The notes below the pieces were generated by a model. That model made no database searches. It was not told the origin of the DNA and worked only from the letters and a program-made list of their open reading frames with translations. Positions 34,701 to 49,700 of a stretch of DNA of 64,000 bases are shown one piece after another. Each line of letters begins with the position of its first letter. Positions within the stretch are counted from its first letter, which is position 1. The position numbers and the translations under genes were made by a program. Origin of the DNA: Branchiostoma floridae (Eukaryota; Chordata; Leptocardii; Amphioxiformes; Branchiostomatidae); contig NC_049993.1 of assembly GCF_000003815.2 (NCBI RefSeq), forward strand, positions 12,699,189-12,763,188, written 5' to 3'.

Positions 34701-37700
34701 TGATAAACGACAACGATAAAGAAATGTTCACCATAATTTCTTGAACGTTATTGCTGTCCTCACCTCACCTCGTCCCATTATTGTTGTCATTCATTACCAA
34801 AATACTTGTACTTATGTTCTTTGAAATAACATAATCCATTAATTGTTACATACCTTCGCATTTAACAGCGGATTTTCCCTGGCCCCAGATAAATGCCTTA
34901 CCTACAGAAGAAAAATACATGACATTACAAATCAGAGGAAGAAAACATTTGCAAGTATTTCTTAGTCTTTGAGAGAAAACTTAAGAGAAAGATCAAAGTG
35001 TAATAAGTAGCAACTTGTATATGTACATTGCTAGTTTAGGGACCTGTTAAGCTATACTTTATGTTGTTTCTACTCACAATGCTGACAGAGTATAGGCTTC
35101 ACAACAGCAATCTCTATCAAGCTGTGCCCTCGAGACCCACCGGAACCTGAAACCATAGCAAGACACATTCGAGTTAGGAAAAATAGCCAAAAATTCATAA
35201 CAAACTTTTATCACATAATAACTATTGCAGCAAAACACACAAGGGGCACAAAAGTTGAACACTGTCTCTTGATAAAATTTCTCACCTCAGTGACTTTAGA
35301 GATATATCAGAGCTATTGCCAAAGTATTAGTTTTCACTAGTATTGCCAGCAGTTATATGCAAACGCCTTATAAAGGGAACACACTTTATATATTACTTGG
35401 CCCTGTCACTTGCCCAGTTCCTGCTATTGGCTATCTGCCACACGGTCTATGAACAAGGATATTAGAACTCCTCCCAGTCCAAATGCTTGGCAATGAAAAA
35501 GCAATTAAGCGTGCACTGTTATAAACCACCACATTAGGGATAAGGCTGGCACCTGTTAGGCGTGACAAAAGGCCTGCTGTTCGGTGAAAAAAAAAAGAAC
35601 TTTTGGTAAAGACAGGTCCTTGGCTGCTAGAATCAAGGCCAACATGTGGGAACGCTATGCAACAGCTTTCATTTCTTATCCCCGAAAAACGGTCAGTCCT
35701 GGATTTGGCCATGAATGGTGGACAATGAAAAGAACTGGTAGGGACAAAACCGCCAGAGGTCACTGGGAAGGTGGTGACCTCCGTCATGCCTAAATTTCAT
35801 TGGATTGGCCCTTTAATTTAAACACCAAGCCTGTTCACACACACGCACACAAAAAATAAATCACAACTTTAAAAAAAAATGTATTCTTCTGCAAAGCCAT
35901 TGGAGGGTGTACGAAAATGAATCTAATACTGTATGTCATATAGAAGAGTAACATTTGGCACACTGACAGATAAGAAAATTACAGCTATATAGAGGGAGGA
36001 TATTTATTTGACAGAGGCCATATCTAGCAAGTAAACTGCCTAGGAAGCGAGCTAACTAATTCAGCCATCTGTCACCTCTAGTACATTCACAGACGAACGT
36101 ACCAAGCTGAGTGCCGATAAACCACTGGTAGGGCATTAAAAATGTCTATAATACACCAAAAAGACGTAAATGTCTGCTGTAAAAGGTTTTCTATAAATTC
36201 TCCAGGGGCGCCGGGCACTCAAGCCAGCCCAGAAAGATCTGGTTTATCTCGGACATGCCTTCACGTGCTGGTCTCATATCTATGCAGCAGAGGTTGCTGG
36301 AGGCAGAAGAAGAAAGGACCAATACAGATGGCAAAACTATTAGCCATCTGCACCCTTCAGCATTGAGTGGCAACTTTTGGCCACAACTGTTTGGTGTGGA
36401 TTAATTTAAGCAGTTTCGTTTGGCCACAAGCCAAGACAATGTTTGGCAGGAGTATCTAATTTCTTCAATCACAGTTTGGTACTGTCATAGGGATAGGTAG
36501 CCTGTAGTAGTGCGATTTTTTCGGTTTAAAGGGGTACAAATTGCGGGGTATTTCTTCTTACATGCTACCTACAGCCAAGGTTCAACCCTAGCTTGAAGAT
36601 TTTTTAACTCCGCACAACTCGGGGCCTACATATGGACAGAGAGGCAGCTGCCTCGCTTTGAAGCGGGGAAGGAAGAAAGACACAGTGAATAGCCCTCTCA
36701 GCATGGAGCAAATCCTGAGCTCACGAAGCAATGCTCAACTCCAAATCCGAAAGCAAAATATTCCACCAATCATTGTGTCAAGCTGGGGGACAGGCGAACA
36801 TCAAAGGTTCGGACGGACATCTTCACAAACCTGTGCCTACGATCAAACAGTGTCTACATATATGTACAACTCATGGTATGGAGTAAAGGCAGAATAACGT
36901 TCACTCTAACAAAAGTTTACTCCAGCAAATACTAGAGTAAGAGGCCTGAACAACTACTGAACTTCTGTTACAGAGCCTTGAATATAAAAAGGACCTTTGC
37001 ATGCACTCCATCTTTCAGGCAATAAAATCTGGTACAAGAAGAAATGGAAAAGGGCTGGCCTTCCTGATACCCTTGCAAATACCCTTTTCCATCAAACCTG
37101 TCAGAAACGACATCTTCAACCTCTCCCAACAATAAAGCTTATTGCATCTTGGGAAGTGTTAGCCCTAAAGCAAAGTAATATCCCAACCTGAACCCATTAC
37201 AGATCCGGCACTGCCCAGCGAATGCTCCTCATCCTTGAACAGTCTATAGCAGCATTACTGCTTGCAGGTCACACTTCTCTTTATATCTGTTCATGCCTGT
37301 CCATCTAAAGATGGTCATCTTGCCTACATAAGGCAGGGGGATGTCCCCTCTATCATATAAGGACAGGCCCATAAGGAAATAGCATTTACAGCTTTCTTTG
37401 AAATTATTTTCCTCTGTGAAACTGCATTCAGATATCTGCGTCAAAGACTCCAAGTTGAGTTAATGGTATAGTTACGTTACTACCTGCTGGTATTTTATGC
37501 TCTTATCCTTGAGGTGCGTAACAGTGGGATAGATCTCGTAAAAGGGTTGTCCCAAACATGGCAAGGTTTTCTTTGAGGCTGTGGATGCGTGCTGTCCACA
37601 GTTGGTGGTACGCTCCATTTGTCCATGCTTGTGGGTTGGCACCCTCCCTTACACCCCCTCCCCAATATGACAAAACCTTTTGGAGATACAAAAACTCTTG

Positions 37701-40700
37701 CACCCTTCCTACTGTAAATTCATGTATTTTTCTGCTTCACAGCAGTTTTTGAATGGCACGAGGGAAAAAGCAGTTATGACTGTGTTTTAGCCTTGTGGTC
37801 ACACAATTTTGTAGTACAGTAGTCATACAAGGGAGACAAATTTGAAGGAGAGAGGCTACCGAAAAATACAAGAAAATAAAACTGTGATGAAGTTCGAAGA
37901 AACACAGTACTCAAACAGCAACACTCTAATCATACTGACTTTTTATCACAACCTTAAGACCAGAAAAGTATTCAAACACTTCAGAATAATAACATATATA
38001 GAAATACCACATTACAGTCAAATGTAGATATGTAGGATATCACAAAACTAAAATCTAAGGCAAATATTAATCTACTGTTCATTTCTTCTGTTCGTGGTTT
38101 TCACTCTACGCCTAGCTGGCCCTGGACATCTGTTCTAAACCATCAACTTGAGTTGCCATGGCAATGCACTGCTGTTAAGACTGGTTGGCGCCAGAAGTGC
38201 GGGCAGGTTGCCAATGGAGGGAGGCCCAGGGCTGACGTTTGGACTGACAAGGCCCAGGCCCCTTCAGTAAGGCCTGATTGTCACTACTCCCTGATAAAAG
38301 TACCTTGTTGAGACACCACTCCATCTGCACTTTTAACATACAGACCTTACACACCCACTAATGGACCAGAGTCTCCGGCAGAAACAAATGCAAACTTTAC
38401 CCTTAATGTTAGCCTAAGTACCAGGCATTATGATGGTAAGATAATAGCTAAGGCGAGGGATCTAGTTTGTACACAGACCACTAGTATTTCATGCTAGCCA
38501 TCACTTCTCCAGCAAAGCAGAAACTCTAGATCCGAATTTTGTGTCCACCACAATCTACCATTTTCCATACCTTACTTCCTTACCCCATAACCAATACTTT
38601 AGCAGGGATATTAAAGATGAAAAAAGTATAGCAATGCTAAAAACCATACAACTAAATGTTTCATTGTCCGGATGAGTTCATTTTGAAATCTGCTTCAAAT
38701 ACTATAACCAAGAAAAAACTACTTCTTGCCACCTAAAAGCAAACCTGTAAAACAAGAAAATGTAATCGTAACCCACCTTCAAGAGTACGCACTACATCCA
38801 TCCCATAGGGAAGATTCTCACTCATATGAACTGCACAGATAAGAAGCTATGCACAGGTCCTATATGTGTCCCTGGCACTCCAATATGATACGTGTGACAA
38901 ATTCTCTCAACCAAGGATGGATGGACTCCCTTTCAAAAGATTGGAGGGTAGCCAAGGCCACCAAGGTCATGGCTTTTTCTCGGAATGATGCAAAGATGTC
39001 AGTGTCCATCTATCTAGATCAAGAAGTCCATTTACAGGTGTGGGTTGACAAACGTTTAGAGTAAGCTGTGAGCTCTCCTTGACACTTTCTAACTCATTTG
39101 TTGATGACGTATCATCCTGAAAAACTATCCAGCATGGAAAAACACCCATTTCATTTCCAAACAAATGTTACTGCTATGATGAGTCGACATCCTCATTTTT
39201 CTATTTTCCTGTGTTGTGCAACTGATTCAGTTAAAAGCTTGTAAGAACTATAACTAGTATAAGAGAGCAATTGAAAAGTCCATACTATTCTCTGAATTCT
39301 ATACAAGATTTTTCTGAATTTATAACAGGATTTCTCAGCATTCCAAATGTTGGTGATGACAAAAGAACTCTGAATATTCTACACAGGTGTATGTGTATTA
39401 AAAGGAATGTTCTGGTCCTTAATGCCATCTCTAGTATCCCCGCACAGGATTTCCCTAAACTCTTAACAGGACTTTTCTGAATTCCGAACACTTGTCACAA
39501 TGTGATGACAAAGAACGTTCCACACAAGTGCATTATAGGGAATGTTCTGAAAACATGAACTAATGCCACCACTGATATTCTGCACAGGACTCTGAACAGA
39601 ATTCTGAATGTTGGTGATGACAAAGAACCCTGAATGTTCCACACAGATGTATGTAGAGGGGATGTTCTGAAAACATCCACTGCTGGTATTCCGCATAGGA
39701 TTTCTCTGAACTCTGTACAGGCTTTCTCTGAATTCCGAACATTGGTGATGACAAAGGATTCTGAACGTTCCACACAGGTGCATTGGAAGGCATGCCCTAA
39801 TGCCACTGCTGGGACCTTGCCAGCGGCCGGGCTGAATGTAGGCTTTCATGGCCTCCGTTTTTCCCATGAAATGACAAATTTGGCAGGTACCTGTGGGGGT
39901 AGGGACGGACAGGGGGACTGTGGGGTGGGCTTGTGTGCTGGGACCGCAGGGTCCTCGCCACAAGGACAGCTTAAATGCATCCTGACATGCCAAGCAGGCT
40001 CCAGGTCAGGACCTAGTGGCTTGGACGTGCGCCAGTCAGTAGCATGGCAGCAAGTCAAGGCTATCCAGCCACATTTCTTACATGTCTCCAAACCTCCGCC
40101 ATTCCAAGCTATCTCCTTTCTTGTCAATCAAACATCTTTACAGCCATATCAAGATGATAGAAAACTTTCATGAATTTGACGTTAACCTAATGGCTTACCA
40201 CAAATATCCTTCTACAGGGAAACTATGGGGTGCATATATTTTCGTCTGTAAGGTTATATGTCTAATCATATCTTTCATCATTCCACTAAATCATAGTATA
40301 TCATATACCTTTTATGTCTAGAAGTTTGAATTCTTAAACTAAGCTTTCTAGCATAGCAAGAAAGATTGATAAAAATGACTTGACCAATCGCTGGAGAAAG
40401 GTTCCATTACCTCCTAGCTATATGAAAGCTGACTGTACTACCTACAACAATAACATAAAGCTGGCCCTTTACCTTTCAGATTTTGTAAACCCACCACCAC
40501 CCAACAATGTTTATGTCCTATACATACAGCAGTAACAACGAAATCCTGTAGGTAGAAGTTTCAGAGTGTGCGTGTACAGCCAGTGGTGTACATGACATTG
40601 AACCACTCATCCCAGAAGGAACACATGGTCCTCATTAGTATTTCAGACACACCTCCAAACAGATGGTTTCTAGCAGGGAACTAACACGCCAAGTTCATCG

Positions 40701-43700
40701 ACCCCTTCCTGCATCACCTTCCAACCACAGAACAGAGCTTCCAGAAAATTCCGCAGATTACCGGCGGAACATCCTACGGCTGCATGCCCGTGGCTGCGGA
40801 CCAAGATGGTATCGCTCCCTCGTAAAAGCTTCGCTGTATGGAGACAGACTGCGACATGTCGTGTTTGAAGACCGTCTTTCAGACCGAGGTGCGATGACAC
40901 AACTGTAAAACGGATTACGGCTGCCAGCTGTCAGTTTCAAGTACAGTTCTCATTTAAAAGAGCCTGGAGGCTGAGGGAAGAACTTGAACCTTTAACCTCC
41001 ATTAGATTTGGTATATCCATCCACCAGTCCTAATTAGCATTACAGGTGCACTAGCAAATCAGCATGGAGGGTTTAAATTACATGTAGTAAACAATGTTGA
41101 CAGAATTGAAGTCATACCATACTCATGGCAAATAGACATCAATCAACCAAGGTGGGAATAATCAAATTAGTATGCCCCATGTGTAACAACACTTTCTATA
41201 TGGCATTCCAGTAGAACTAGGAAAAAATCTTAGCTTGTATTCTTGATGGACAGCAAAATTGTGATCTGTGACTCTTCCGTATTGATGGTTATGATATTGG
41301 CTGGATGGTCATGAACCAGGTCAACTGAGGTCAAGTTCGGCGGTGCAGCAGTCTCTGAACTTGAGTTGCCTGTAACCGGTATACTATGAGGTATGCCACA
41401 CAGCTATGCACAGCAATGTGGGGACCAGCTAGCCGGGCTCTCTTAACAATCTGGTGACGGACAGAACCAAGCCTGTTTCTCACAAGATACACAAACAGAA
41501 AGGAAGTCTTTGTAGGGCTGGCACCTAGGGTAAACATTCACTTAGGAAGTAGGGCATCGTTTTACCCAATTTACCGCTGAACTGCAGTAACCTAGCAGGG
41601 GTAGCCTTGACATTCTTAACTAAATCTCTCCAAACAATTATTTTTTTCCTAGAAAAGGTAGTATCGATGCCACTTTAAAACAAGTATGTACTGTACATTT
41701 TTTTTTCAACCCTATATTATCGTTGCTACCACATCCTAAGGTTTTCATTCATTTGAATAATGAATGGATAAGGACAGGATACTTTGGTGAGTTTTTGAAT
41801 AACAGAAATGAGACCTAAATTCAAGGCATGTAAGTTGTCAGCAATAGCAGCTATGAATATGATCACCAGAACTTTATTGAAGGTTGAGTGCTCTTGGTGG
41901 CCTGTTCTTAGTACCATTTTAACAAATGCACAGAGTATACTTCAGTTTTCTACTGTAGGACCTATGGGTATGACACTATGTTGTAACAGCACTAAACTTA
42001 AGACATGTAAGTTATTAGCAATGATAGCAAGAACTCCATTGAACATAGAGCACTCTTGGTGGCTTGTTGTAAGTACCACTCTAACAAATGTACAGAATAC
42101 TCAAGTAGGATATATGACACTAAGCCTTCACAGTATCAGCACTATTGTTACTTCAAGCATGCATGACCAGTGTGTGAACCAATCAGAGGCACTCTAGGAT
42201 GGCCAACGGTTCGGTTATGTAACTCTTCAGGTATCCAACTGTTCAACATATTTTCAACTTGCAAGTGAACAGATTCTGTATCTTTTCGAATGGCGTCGGC
42301 TACTTGCTTTGATTTGAGTCAAAATGGGAGTTAGATGAGAGTCATTCTGATGAAAAATGCTTTACTGAATCGTTAACTTCCCATTTGCATCCAGCTAAAA
42401 TTCATGGCCAAATAAAAGAGTTGTAAAAGTTGATGAGACAGCCCTTTTGTTGCCCTTAATGTCCTCAGACCTGATTTGGCACCTGTGGTCACCTGTCCTA
42501 AAATGGCGTTTTATGACAGTCATGTGTTCGACAAAATTGGGTGGGCATTAAAATGGTTCGTTTGGTGAAAGGAACATAAAATGTCAGAAATTTTTATGTT
42601 CCAAGCCAAATAAGCTGGGTGAGGTTTGTCTGTTCATTTTTGTTCTCCAACACTAATAATCAAGCAATGTTTACAGAATTTTTGTGTCAACAAAGTCCAT
42701 GTGATAGCCAAAACAAGTTGAATGTCATTATGCAGTACCTATTCTGGTGGCTAGAGGGCCAGAGGTTAATTGGAAAAAATTTTCCTTCTATAACAAAGTG
42801 TTTCATGATTCAAATTTTCTGACTTGGAATCATCAATTTGAAACAACATTTACACATCTCCCGAGCCCCCTAATAGTTTCAATGTACAACCCAAGCCATA
42901 GTTCAAGGCCAGGTAGCCCTGCCTTCCAACATACCTGATGATTGTAATCTATCTAATGAGCAATGGTGCTTATCAATCACCATGCACCCAAGGTTGGGGG
43001 CTAACCATCCGTCCAACACTGTTGATAGGGCTCTAAATACCGAGATTAAACCCAGATTATAATATGATTCCCAAAATAGAACAAACTTCCCCTTACAAAT
43101 TTGATCCGTAATTCTTATCAAACTGACATTTTTGCGGACTAAATTGAATTCCTGCAGGAACCTTGGGGTTTCTTAACTGATAAGATCTGTCCCTACAATG
43201 TAGGACCTTGAGTATGAATGAGTTGAACCATACTGTTCAATTCAAATAGTCAAAACTTGCACCTTAGCCAATCCTATTGTTAGTGTACAAATCTTCAACA
43301 ATTCATAACACATCTTTGAAGAACTTCTAGAAGAAATTGCACCGACACTTCCCGTAATTGCTTTTTACAATTTTGTAGAATTTCATTACTTACTGTCTTA
43401 TCAACACTTACTCATTGCAGCCCACTTAAAGATGTTTGACTACTCTATCTCGTAAATTAAACATGCCAGCATGAAAGATAAAGGATAAATCTAAACTGTT
43501 GAGATGATAGGTTATACTCTGTACAAACCTTAAGCAGTAGAGAACAGCTTCTTCAAGAACAAGACAACATCGAAGCCACGTCTTGAGCAAATTCAGCTAC
43601 AAGATTCTGAGGTCACTGACTTAGAAGTTAGAGCAAACATTCCTTCAAAGCCTTTGGTTGTCAAGTGCAGTAAACTTCCACAAACTTTTCAAATTTGCAA

Positions 43701-46700
43701 TCCTCAAAAAAGCCACTGGCTTTTAATACTCTTAGTTTTCCTCATGGCTTATGCAAAAAGAAAACTTTTTGAGAAAAGTGGGGGAAAAAACGGCGAAACT
43801 GGACTTTTTCAGTTGTATAGCCTGCCATGGTTGACGTGCTATTCGACCAGGCGCCGTAACTGTTTGCATAAGGGGAGCGGACAGACTAAACACTCGCTAT
43901 CGACTAGCTGCATTATCACTGAGTGAGAGAGTGCTGGACCTTATGGCATTGTGCTAAAAACAGACTGAAAGCTGTCAGTCAATATTTGACACCTACAACT
44001 ATTGCAAACATCAATCCCTATACCTTCCATATTGTAGCTACATCAACGATAAAAACAAGAACAAGTACTGAAACACAAAGGTCGAAAGACACAATCAATA
44101 ATGTAATAAATGACCACAAGAAGGAAAAATTACAAAACATCTTTGCTGATTCTTTTCACCTCAATTACTCAATTGTATTGTACCTCTTTTTTAATAGCAA
44201 TCCATGATTTGCATACTTGTAATTATTGTTAAGAGGTATAATACTCTATATACCATTAGCCATAGCAACAGGCCTCAGTCCTCTTTTGCACCTGACAACC
44301 TGATACAATTCCACAGCTACGGTATTCACAGGTGAGTACGAAGGTCGGCGTTTGCAAACTTCCCACATATTGACACAACCTCACTTGACTCCCGGGGACC
44401 TATTTCTCGCTCCCTGATTGGCTGAGGAACAGTGGTGTATAGACAATTGAAGTCCCCTGCGCCGATGGCTGGGGTTTTTAAAGACAAAAGGCACGGGTGC
44501 CCTGGGGCACTACTTACGCACTTGTGCACAATGGCGTGACTTTTTAAAAGACCGATTGCATGGAATCGTGTTGCTGGAGGCTACGAGCTAACTACTTTCC
44601 GATGGATGAAAGTATAAGAGAAAAGACATGTTCTAACATGCTAAAATATCTGGCTGCATCCAACTAATCGCATAAACGTTTCACATAAGTCATTAAAAAA
44701 ATTCTTCTATCAACTTAACAAAACCATGTACATATGTAATCTGTAAATAAAACCTCAAAGAAAGGTAATGAAATAAGGGTCAGCCGCAAGAATGAACCAT
44801 AATGGCTAAGTTTACTGAGGGAAAACCACAAGCCACAAGCCCACAAGATCTGCCCCCACCTAAAGACGTAAATCTATCGCTCCCCCTTGGGCCGTCCTTG
44901 CCACATGACATGGGATAGGAAACAGCTGCTGCAGAAATCCTACCTATCCATCAACGTATATGCACATGAAACTCCGTACAAAGTTCAAGTCAGCGATTTT
45001 TGCCACAACATTTGTTCATCTAACAATATGATATCAATCATTTACAATCTATCAATCAAGTGGTACCAAATGTCATTTTGCATTTTCAGTATGTTTTATC
45101 CATGCAGTTTTTTTCTAAGGCTTATAATTTCCAGGAGAGAGACCAAAAAGTCCATTAAAAATGTACAGTCAAATTGAACAAGAAGACCACTTTGAACAGA
45201 TAAAATCTGGGTCAATATACTGTAAATGCAGAAATGTTCGCGGTGGATTTATGTTCGCGGTTTTCGCGTCGGTCATTTCACCGCGAATTTAAAACCACCG
45301 CGAACATTTTTCCTAGGCATTAACATACTACAATGCATGGTGCTACCGCGAAATTAAATCCACCGCGAAAAGTCCCTTTTCCCGCTACCGCGAAATTAAA
45401 TCCCCGCAAACTTAAATGCATTTACAGTACTATGTAGACAGGATTCTTGGTGCTTGTGTCAAAGGAACAAAATTATCAAAGGGACCACCAAAAAGCAGCC
45501 GCATTGGCCAGGTGGTCCGTTAATGTACAGGTGCTCACTTATTTAGGTCAGACCGTAATTTTCAACACCGTATTGCTGTAAAACCAAGCTTAATGTCTAC
45601 CTAACCTTCCACCTATTGAGCTAGCCAGTTGGAACTAACTTTGTACAGGTTACGTGGCTCAGAGATACTACATGCACACTTGCAAGCAACCTGTTGAGAT
45701 GCTCAAATATCTACCCATATTAGTTATTACTAGGCATTCATGCAATGCCTACATATGCATATTAATCATTGAGACAATTTTACCTGGAGTGGTGTACTGA
45801 GGAGAGACAACCATGACGAGAGCTGCACGCCAGTGACCAGCCTACCCTCTGTCTGTGCGCTCTCCACAGCTGTACACCAAACTGGCTCCATCCAAGCTAG
45901 ACTAGGCTTGGCATTCAAACTTGAGGCAATACAGGCAAGTCCCTTCAAGAAGGTTGACAGCAGGGAGGATGTGCATGGGGGTTAACAGTATCTTACTTCC
46001 AGAAGGTACAGAGTCTGGGTATTCGAGTTATCCATACGCAACAATTTTGATGAATTTCCTTCCTGAGAATTTAGTAATTCTTCATGGTCTGGCTCGTTCT
46101 ATTTGCCAACAAATTTAGCTCCAAATGTTATCTTTTAAACCCCATTCCAGTCCTTCCAACAGGATCTACCCCTCTCCACTTCTGCAGCAGACTCTTCAGA
46201 AATTGCTCAATTACGGCCGTGTGAACAAAGGCACTTGGGCCTCTCCTAACCACTCGTGTGTTCAATAACGTGACCAATCACAAAGACAGAATTGCTCCGA
46301 AAATCCTCCAAAAGAAAAGCCCGTCCAACCGCAGATGGTCTTCTGCCATAGGAGCGAGGGAGTCCCTGGAAGTGGTTTGAGTGACTGTTGGGTGAAACCA
46401 GAGATTTTTCCTTCACCTTTTGGGTGACATGTTGGAAGGATCAGCTCTGTCTTACCTTGGGCTGATCCGCACCAGCTGTTACCTAACAGGAATGTTGGCA
46501 TTCCTGCCCTACATTTACTTCCTTTTCTTCGTTAATTAAACTAGAAGTGAACTGCTTCAGGGGCATACACGTAGATGGGCTACTGGTACGCAAGGATCAG
46601 GAATACTACTGTAGATGCAGAAATACTCATATGGTTTTAAGTTTGCAGTTTTCTCATTGACCACAAATTCAAAACTACTCCAAATTGCTCTGACTTCTCC

Positions 46701-49700
46701 CCACCTACCCTGCTACAAGTACGTACTATACACTGTACAGTATTATGCTGTTTTAGAGGTACCTGCTAGATACAGTGAAGACACACAAATATTAACATAC
46801 CACAAACCGAGATCTTTGAGCATTGAACACTGCTAGAGCTAGAGCTAGAGCTAGAGGGAAGATGCGATTAGATCAGTGACAGTTGATCATGCCAGCACTG
46901 CCAAAAGCGACTGTTCTGCCCTACTGGAATCTATCTGGAATACGTTCAACTCACAAGCACTGAGTGCGAAGTAGAGATAGCAATTTCTACCATTCCAGGA
47001 AATATTTTGTTTGAACCTCAGACCTTCTAATTCTTAGTGAAACATGAACATTCTGAGCCTGGCACAGATGACACACCAGATAGATAGTGAAACTCGTGAA
47101 GAGTAAAGTTTGAGATCTTGTCAGAGAGGTCACCTTTTCTCTGTGTAGCCTTGAGCTAAATTGCATGAGCTTAAGGCTAATGGAGGCAGGGCAAGGGTCT
47201 GAAGCAGCTGACATTTGCAGCCAGCGCAGGTGACGTCAATGCGGCTGTGTAATTGCTCCAGGTGCGGCTGTAGAGCCTAGCTTCTTTTGGCTATCAATCC
47301 ATGTTCACTTTACCACTTTTTCAAGAAATGTTGAGTGCTCAGGACGGGACTAGGTAAGATGACATACTCCTGAAGTTGCTGTAGCAAAAAATACTTCCGA
47401 AATAATACATATAATGCATAAGATATACTCTTACATATTCAACATCTGCAATAAAATGTAACAGAATATGTACACACCCACACAAAGAATCTAAAGCTCT
47501 TAATGGTACTACTGTCAAACCGCACGATACACAATCCCATAATATATCGGGGCAAAACTTCAGCAATGAGGAGTATGTAGAGTGCATGACTTTCCGGAGC
47601 CTGGCATCTTCTATGCTAGAACACATCATCTATAATAAGATCTATTGGCAATGACATACAACCTTCTTACTAATTTTAGTTGTACCAAAAATATTCCTAT
47701 ATATATATCCAACACCATTGAACTTGAAAAACAAAGCAGTACTACAAAATAAAGTTTGAGATAATAGTTTTTATCTAACCCCAAGAATTTGAGTGTTCTC
47801 GAGACTGGTATTATAATAACTTTTGTGGTGGTTCTATTTTGCTGTAGGACAGGATTTTTTAGTGTTCTAAACAGCTTGTGGTTTTTAACAATTGTCAACA
47901 GTACATTAGAAACCCATATTTAGAGTCACAAACTATGAAAATAAAAACCACTGTGAAAGTTCAAGATTTATATGACCTTGAAGACAACGATGCCTGCCTC
48001 CATTTTGCTCTAACAAAAACCTGTACAAAAACTTAATAGGCCTTGAGCTTTTAAGCATCACAATAAAGAAGAAGTTTTCAAGGTTATATTTATCTGTCCA
48101 AGTAAAGCCTTGGCCATGACAAAGCTTAGCCATTTTAATGTACTGTATAAGAAACAGAAGGGAAGACACCCTAATGAGCTGCCTGGAAGGTAACCTTTGA
48201 TCAAGAATTAGCCAGAACCTCTGGAAAATGATAAAGGAAATGATAGAAAAGTACCAATCTAGGTTCTGGAGAGAGGAGTAGCTAATTATACTGATGCAGG
48301 ACACATGGGGAATATTGAGTTAGCTTGCAACTGCTGTTATCGTTTAGCTTCCTAACCTTTCTACATAGGATCCGAGCAGGATAGCGTGCCACTGTATAAT
48401 GGTCAGCAAGTTTGCTTCAGGACATAGAGGTCATGGGTTCCAAGCCCAGACTAGCCCGTGGTGTTTTTTAACACCGATTTGCACGCAATTGGGTAAGGGT
48501 TACACTAGATCGAGAACCATTCTTTCGACATGTTAACCACCAAAAAAGTTTCAATACATTAAAATACTTCATAAACGATGCCACCATAGTGAGGGAAAAA
48601 AGAGTAGATGTTACATGATGCTCAGAGGTAAAATTTTATACCACTCAGGAGAGCAAGCAGCTCCTGTTACCATTGCTATCTAAATTTTATAGCTGCTCCA
48701 TTCCACTATCATTAGAATCACATTTTACCTCTTACTTTATGTCCAAAAATTAGATTATAAAACTGGCATTATCCCAAGTCTATGCATGAATTACCGAGCA
48801 TCTATCCCTACACCCATACTGCATGCAAACAGTATCTCCACACGTATATGAACAAGTATATAAAGATCATCATTCTGTTCAGTGAAGCGGCAATGATAAG
48901 AATGAATAGAAAATGTGATGTGCATGTGAAATTGCTTCTGAGGCAATTAATTTGACAATGCAATTATAGTTGATGCCTTCTGTCTCCCCTGTTCATGATG
49001 GTACCTGCAACCTATTTTTAGATAAGATCTAATTATTATGTTAGGCAGCTATTTTGCATATGGTAAGGTATGGTGGCTAAGATGTGAGAAGTAGAATTCA
49101 GAAATGGGGTGAACTTTTAACCTGGGTGTTGACCTCTCGCGCCCCCATTTTGATCATTACTGGTGGCCAATCCCTTCTGGCTCCATCTCCAGTGCCTCAT
49201 CATTGCAACAGGCACACTTTACATTACAAAATCAATAAAGCGGAGACAGGCTGGCTGGCCGACAGCTCGGGGACTTTCCTCGCTTCCCAGAAATCGCGGG
49301 AAGACGATTGGCACTTCCAGCGGAAAATCCGGTGTCCTACCGTAACCTTGGAAATGGTGGTTTTATTTTCACCAACTCTAATATGCTTTGTATTACTATT
49401 ACTACGGTGCTATACAAAATATTTACAACTGTGTCCTATACAAAATTGTTACAACTGTTAACTTAAGTGCAAAAAAACCCTTTCCCCACAAAAACAAATA
49501 AATCTACAGTAGCCACTTGGAACTAAATGAAATACTGCTATTCCTTTATTGCATACTATTACATACCCTGAAATAGATGACATCAGCAATATACTTGCAA
49601 CATTACAAGCACAAAATACGAGTCTTATCTGATCTGGTCAAAGTTTATGTCATGCAAATGACGTAGGAAGCCTTTGAGCCGAAATTTAGTGTTCCGCATA

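Noticed and set aside
39891-40076. Possible extra coding exon of the PI3K gene on the minus strand (186 nt, divisible by 3, AG/GT borders, Cys- and Pro-rich frame)
   Set aside because: The only open frame is phase 0 on both sides, but the intron between exons 1 and 2 is phase 1; the two other frames contain stops. It could be non-coding at most.
45766-45948. Minus-strand frame with a good donor at its end (CTCCAG|GTAAAA)
   Set aside because: It ends in phase 0, incompatible with exon 2, and shows no recognisable domain.
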